Assembly: GCA_001247695.2 (NCBI GenBank)
Contig: LGRX02034701.1
Location: forward strand, 1 to 64,000
Origin: Cymbomonas tetramitiformis
Taxonomy: Eukaryota > Chlorophyta > Pyramimonadophyceae > Pyramimonadales > Pyramimonadaceae
Reading direction: 5' to 3'
Length of the DNA stretch: 64,000 nt
Part shown: in pieces, positions 62,831 to 64,000 of the stretch
How the letters are laid out: every line of letters begins with the position of its first letter
Position numbering within the stretch: the stretch's first letter is position 1
Program-made: the position numbers and the translations under genes
The notes under the pieces: model-generated
Databases searched by the model: none
Told to the model about the DNA's origin: nothing
Seen by the model: the letters and a program-made list of their open reading frames with translations, nothing else

Positions 62831-63580
62831 CATATTCACCACGAGCTAATTGTCCACACACCCTCTCTTACGCGATACCGCTGGCCGACGTACATGCACT
62901 TACACGCACCCTTTGTATTTATTAGGTTGCATGCACAAACGTATGTAACAAACGCCGGCTTCTCATGGTACCGCGCCGGGTTTGTTCAGCTGGTGACACG
63001 CATGACAGTGGTGACAGTATGACAGGCTTTGCGAAGATGACCATTTGTGAGATGCAGACTTGTCAGAGAAGATATTGTCAATATCAGGTTACTGAGGAAT
63101 GATACGATGACGACGGCAGTGACTCCTTTGCCACTGACGTGTCAGTCAGAATGTGTTAAACGGTAACAGTATTAAAGCTGGCATGGAATAATGACTTTCC
63201 ATTGGCCAGATGAAGATTCGAGGGCTAGAACCCGTTACAGTTTTGGGAAATGTGACAGAGCATTGAGAGATAAGTGACCTCTGACCGAAGGTCAGACTAG
63301 TGGACTCATTATTGTTTTGCCTTCGCAAGTACTAGGTGGCTGTTCGCGTGCCAGTGCTAGAGTGCTAAGACAGTTCTGCTCACAGCTTTTGTACACACAA
63401 TAATTCGTATTTTGTGATATAATATCAATTTCGACGGATATGTTTTACTGTTGTTTTCATACTTTTTCAAAACAATAATGTCCTGCGCGGAGCGGCTTTT
63501 TATTTCAGTGTTAATCCGGAAGTGAAGGCCCTTTGGCGAGAAGTTAGCAGCAGTTGAAAGAGCGGGTTCGGAAGTCAGGC
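62831..63580. other. No gene recognised
   Basis: It contains TGACAG-rich stretches (63000-63080) and no convincing ORF on either strand. The minus-strand frames at 63146-63328 and 63357-63764 have no known domain. Confidence 0.4.
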
Positions 63581-64000
63581 GACTCCAGGGGCACCCACGG
63601 TGCACTGGCGGAACCTTTTTCTTCCCTGAGCTTGGTGGTACTTGCACTGGAAGAGCTTCCAGCAGCAGCGGCGACGGATCAGCTTTGAATTCACTAGACA
63701 TGAGCGGTTTCCTTCTGCACAGTGATATGCTTAACACCTCTGTCTTCAGCGAATCCAGGGGCACCCCTGGTGCACTGGCCTAGCTGCTGACAGGTGTCCT
63801 TCAGTTTTAAGCTAATCAGCACTGCATGAACTTGGGCGGCGGCAGCGACAAAGTCAATCAGCAGTTAATGTACACCTGGATGAGCAGCTCTCAGTGGTTC
63901 TTTCAGCTGACCACCTTGCTTGAAGTGAATCCAGGGGCACCCATGGTGCACTGGCTTAACTGAAAGGCAGGTGTGTTTCACCTGAGAGCTAATCAGCAGC
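63581..64000. repeat. 170-176 bp tandem repeat continuing past the window
   Basis: CCAGGGGCACCC recurs at 63585, 63755 and 63931. Each unit continues GGTGCACTGGC, and the second and third share AGCTAATCAGCA. CCAGGGGCACCCCTGG in the second unit can form a short hairpin. Confidence 0.85.

Overview
This is a repeat-dominated stretch of a large eukaryotic nuclear genome. It is built almost entirely of nested retrotransposons, tandem repeats and one DNA-transposon gene with introns; I see no bacterial gene organisation. The combination of DIRS/PAT-like tyrosine-recombinase (YR) retrotransposons, Ty1/copia elements apparently primed by a half initiator-tRNA, a Tnp2/CACTA-type transposase, a chromodomain fragment and telo-box-like AAACCCTAA motifs in an LTR fits an alga or another early-diverging member of the green lineage. 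That placement is inference; the sequence alone does not name a species.

Layout, left to right. 1-310: degenerate 36-38 bp tandem repeat. 873-3724: 44-bp GC-rich minisatellite, about 65 units, open in every frame by chance. 5068-8703 (minus): decayed YR retrotransposon. 8750-9565: copy of a short interspersed repeat (R1). 9616-17560 (minus): Ty1/copia element (Copia-1) with 424-bp LTRs and an R1 copy inside gag. 17561-22140: spacer, an 867-bp insertion with an 18-bp target duplication, A-rich sequence, and possible host-gene exons. 22160-46672: a nest of elements. It holds pieces of an old YR element at 22160-22700, 35205-35850 and 45523-46672. Between them lie a divergent YR family (24670-29398), YR copy 1 (29920-35204) and a second copia element (Copia-2), itself split by YR copy 2 (38241-43534). 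46977-48770 (minus): a likely host gene with cyclic-nucleotide-binding-like segments. 50820-56715: LTR-element debris containing a gag-only copia element (52114-54652) and a chromodomain remnant. 56945-60850: tandem repeats and a six-exon Tnp2-type transposase (minus). 60952-61035: perfect inverted repeat. 61560-64000: low-complexity sequence and a 170-176 bp tandem repeat running off the end.

What stands out. First, the YR elements carry split direct repeats (A1, coding region, B1-A2, spacer, B2) whose ends can be read to the base because copy 2 interrupts a codon of Copia-2 without a target duplication. Second, a Tudor-like module lies between the methyltransferase-like domain and the tyrosine recombinase. 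Third, both copia elements contain, between protease and integrase, a domain resembling the methyltransferase-like domain of the YR elements, including the NPP[YW] motif. Fourth, all five introns of the Tnp2 gene carry copies of one palindromic motif, AACATGGCCATGTT. Most coding regions have stops or frameshifts, so the window is largely a record of successive insertions.
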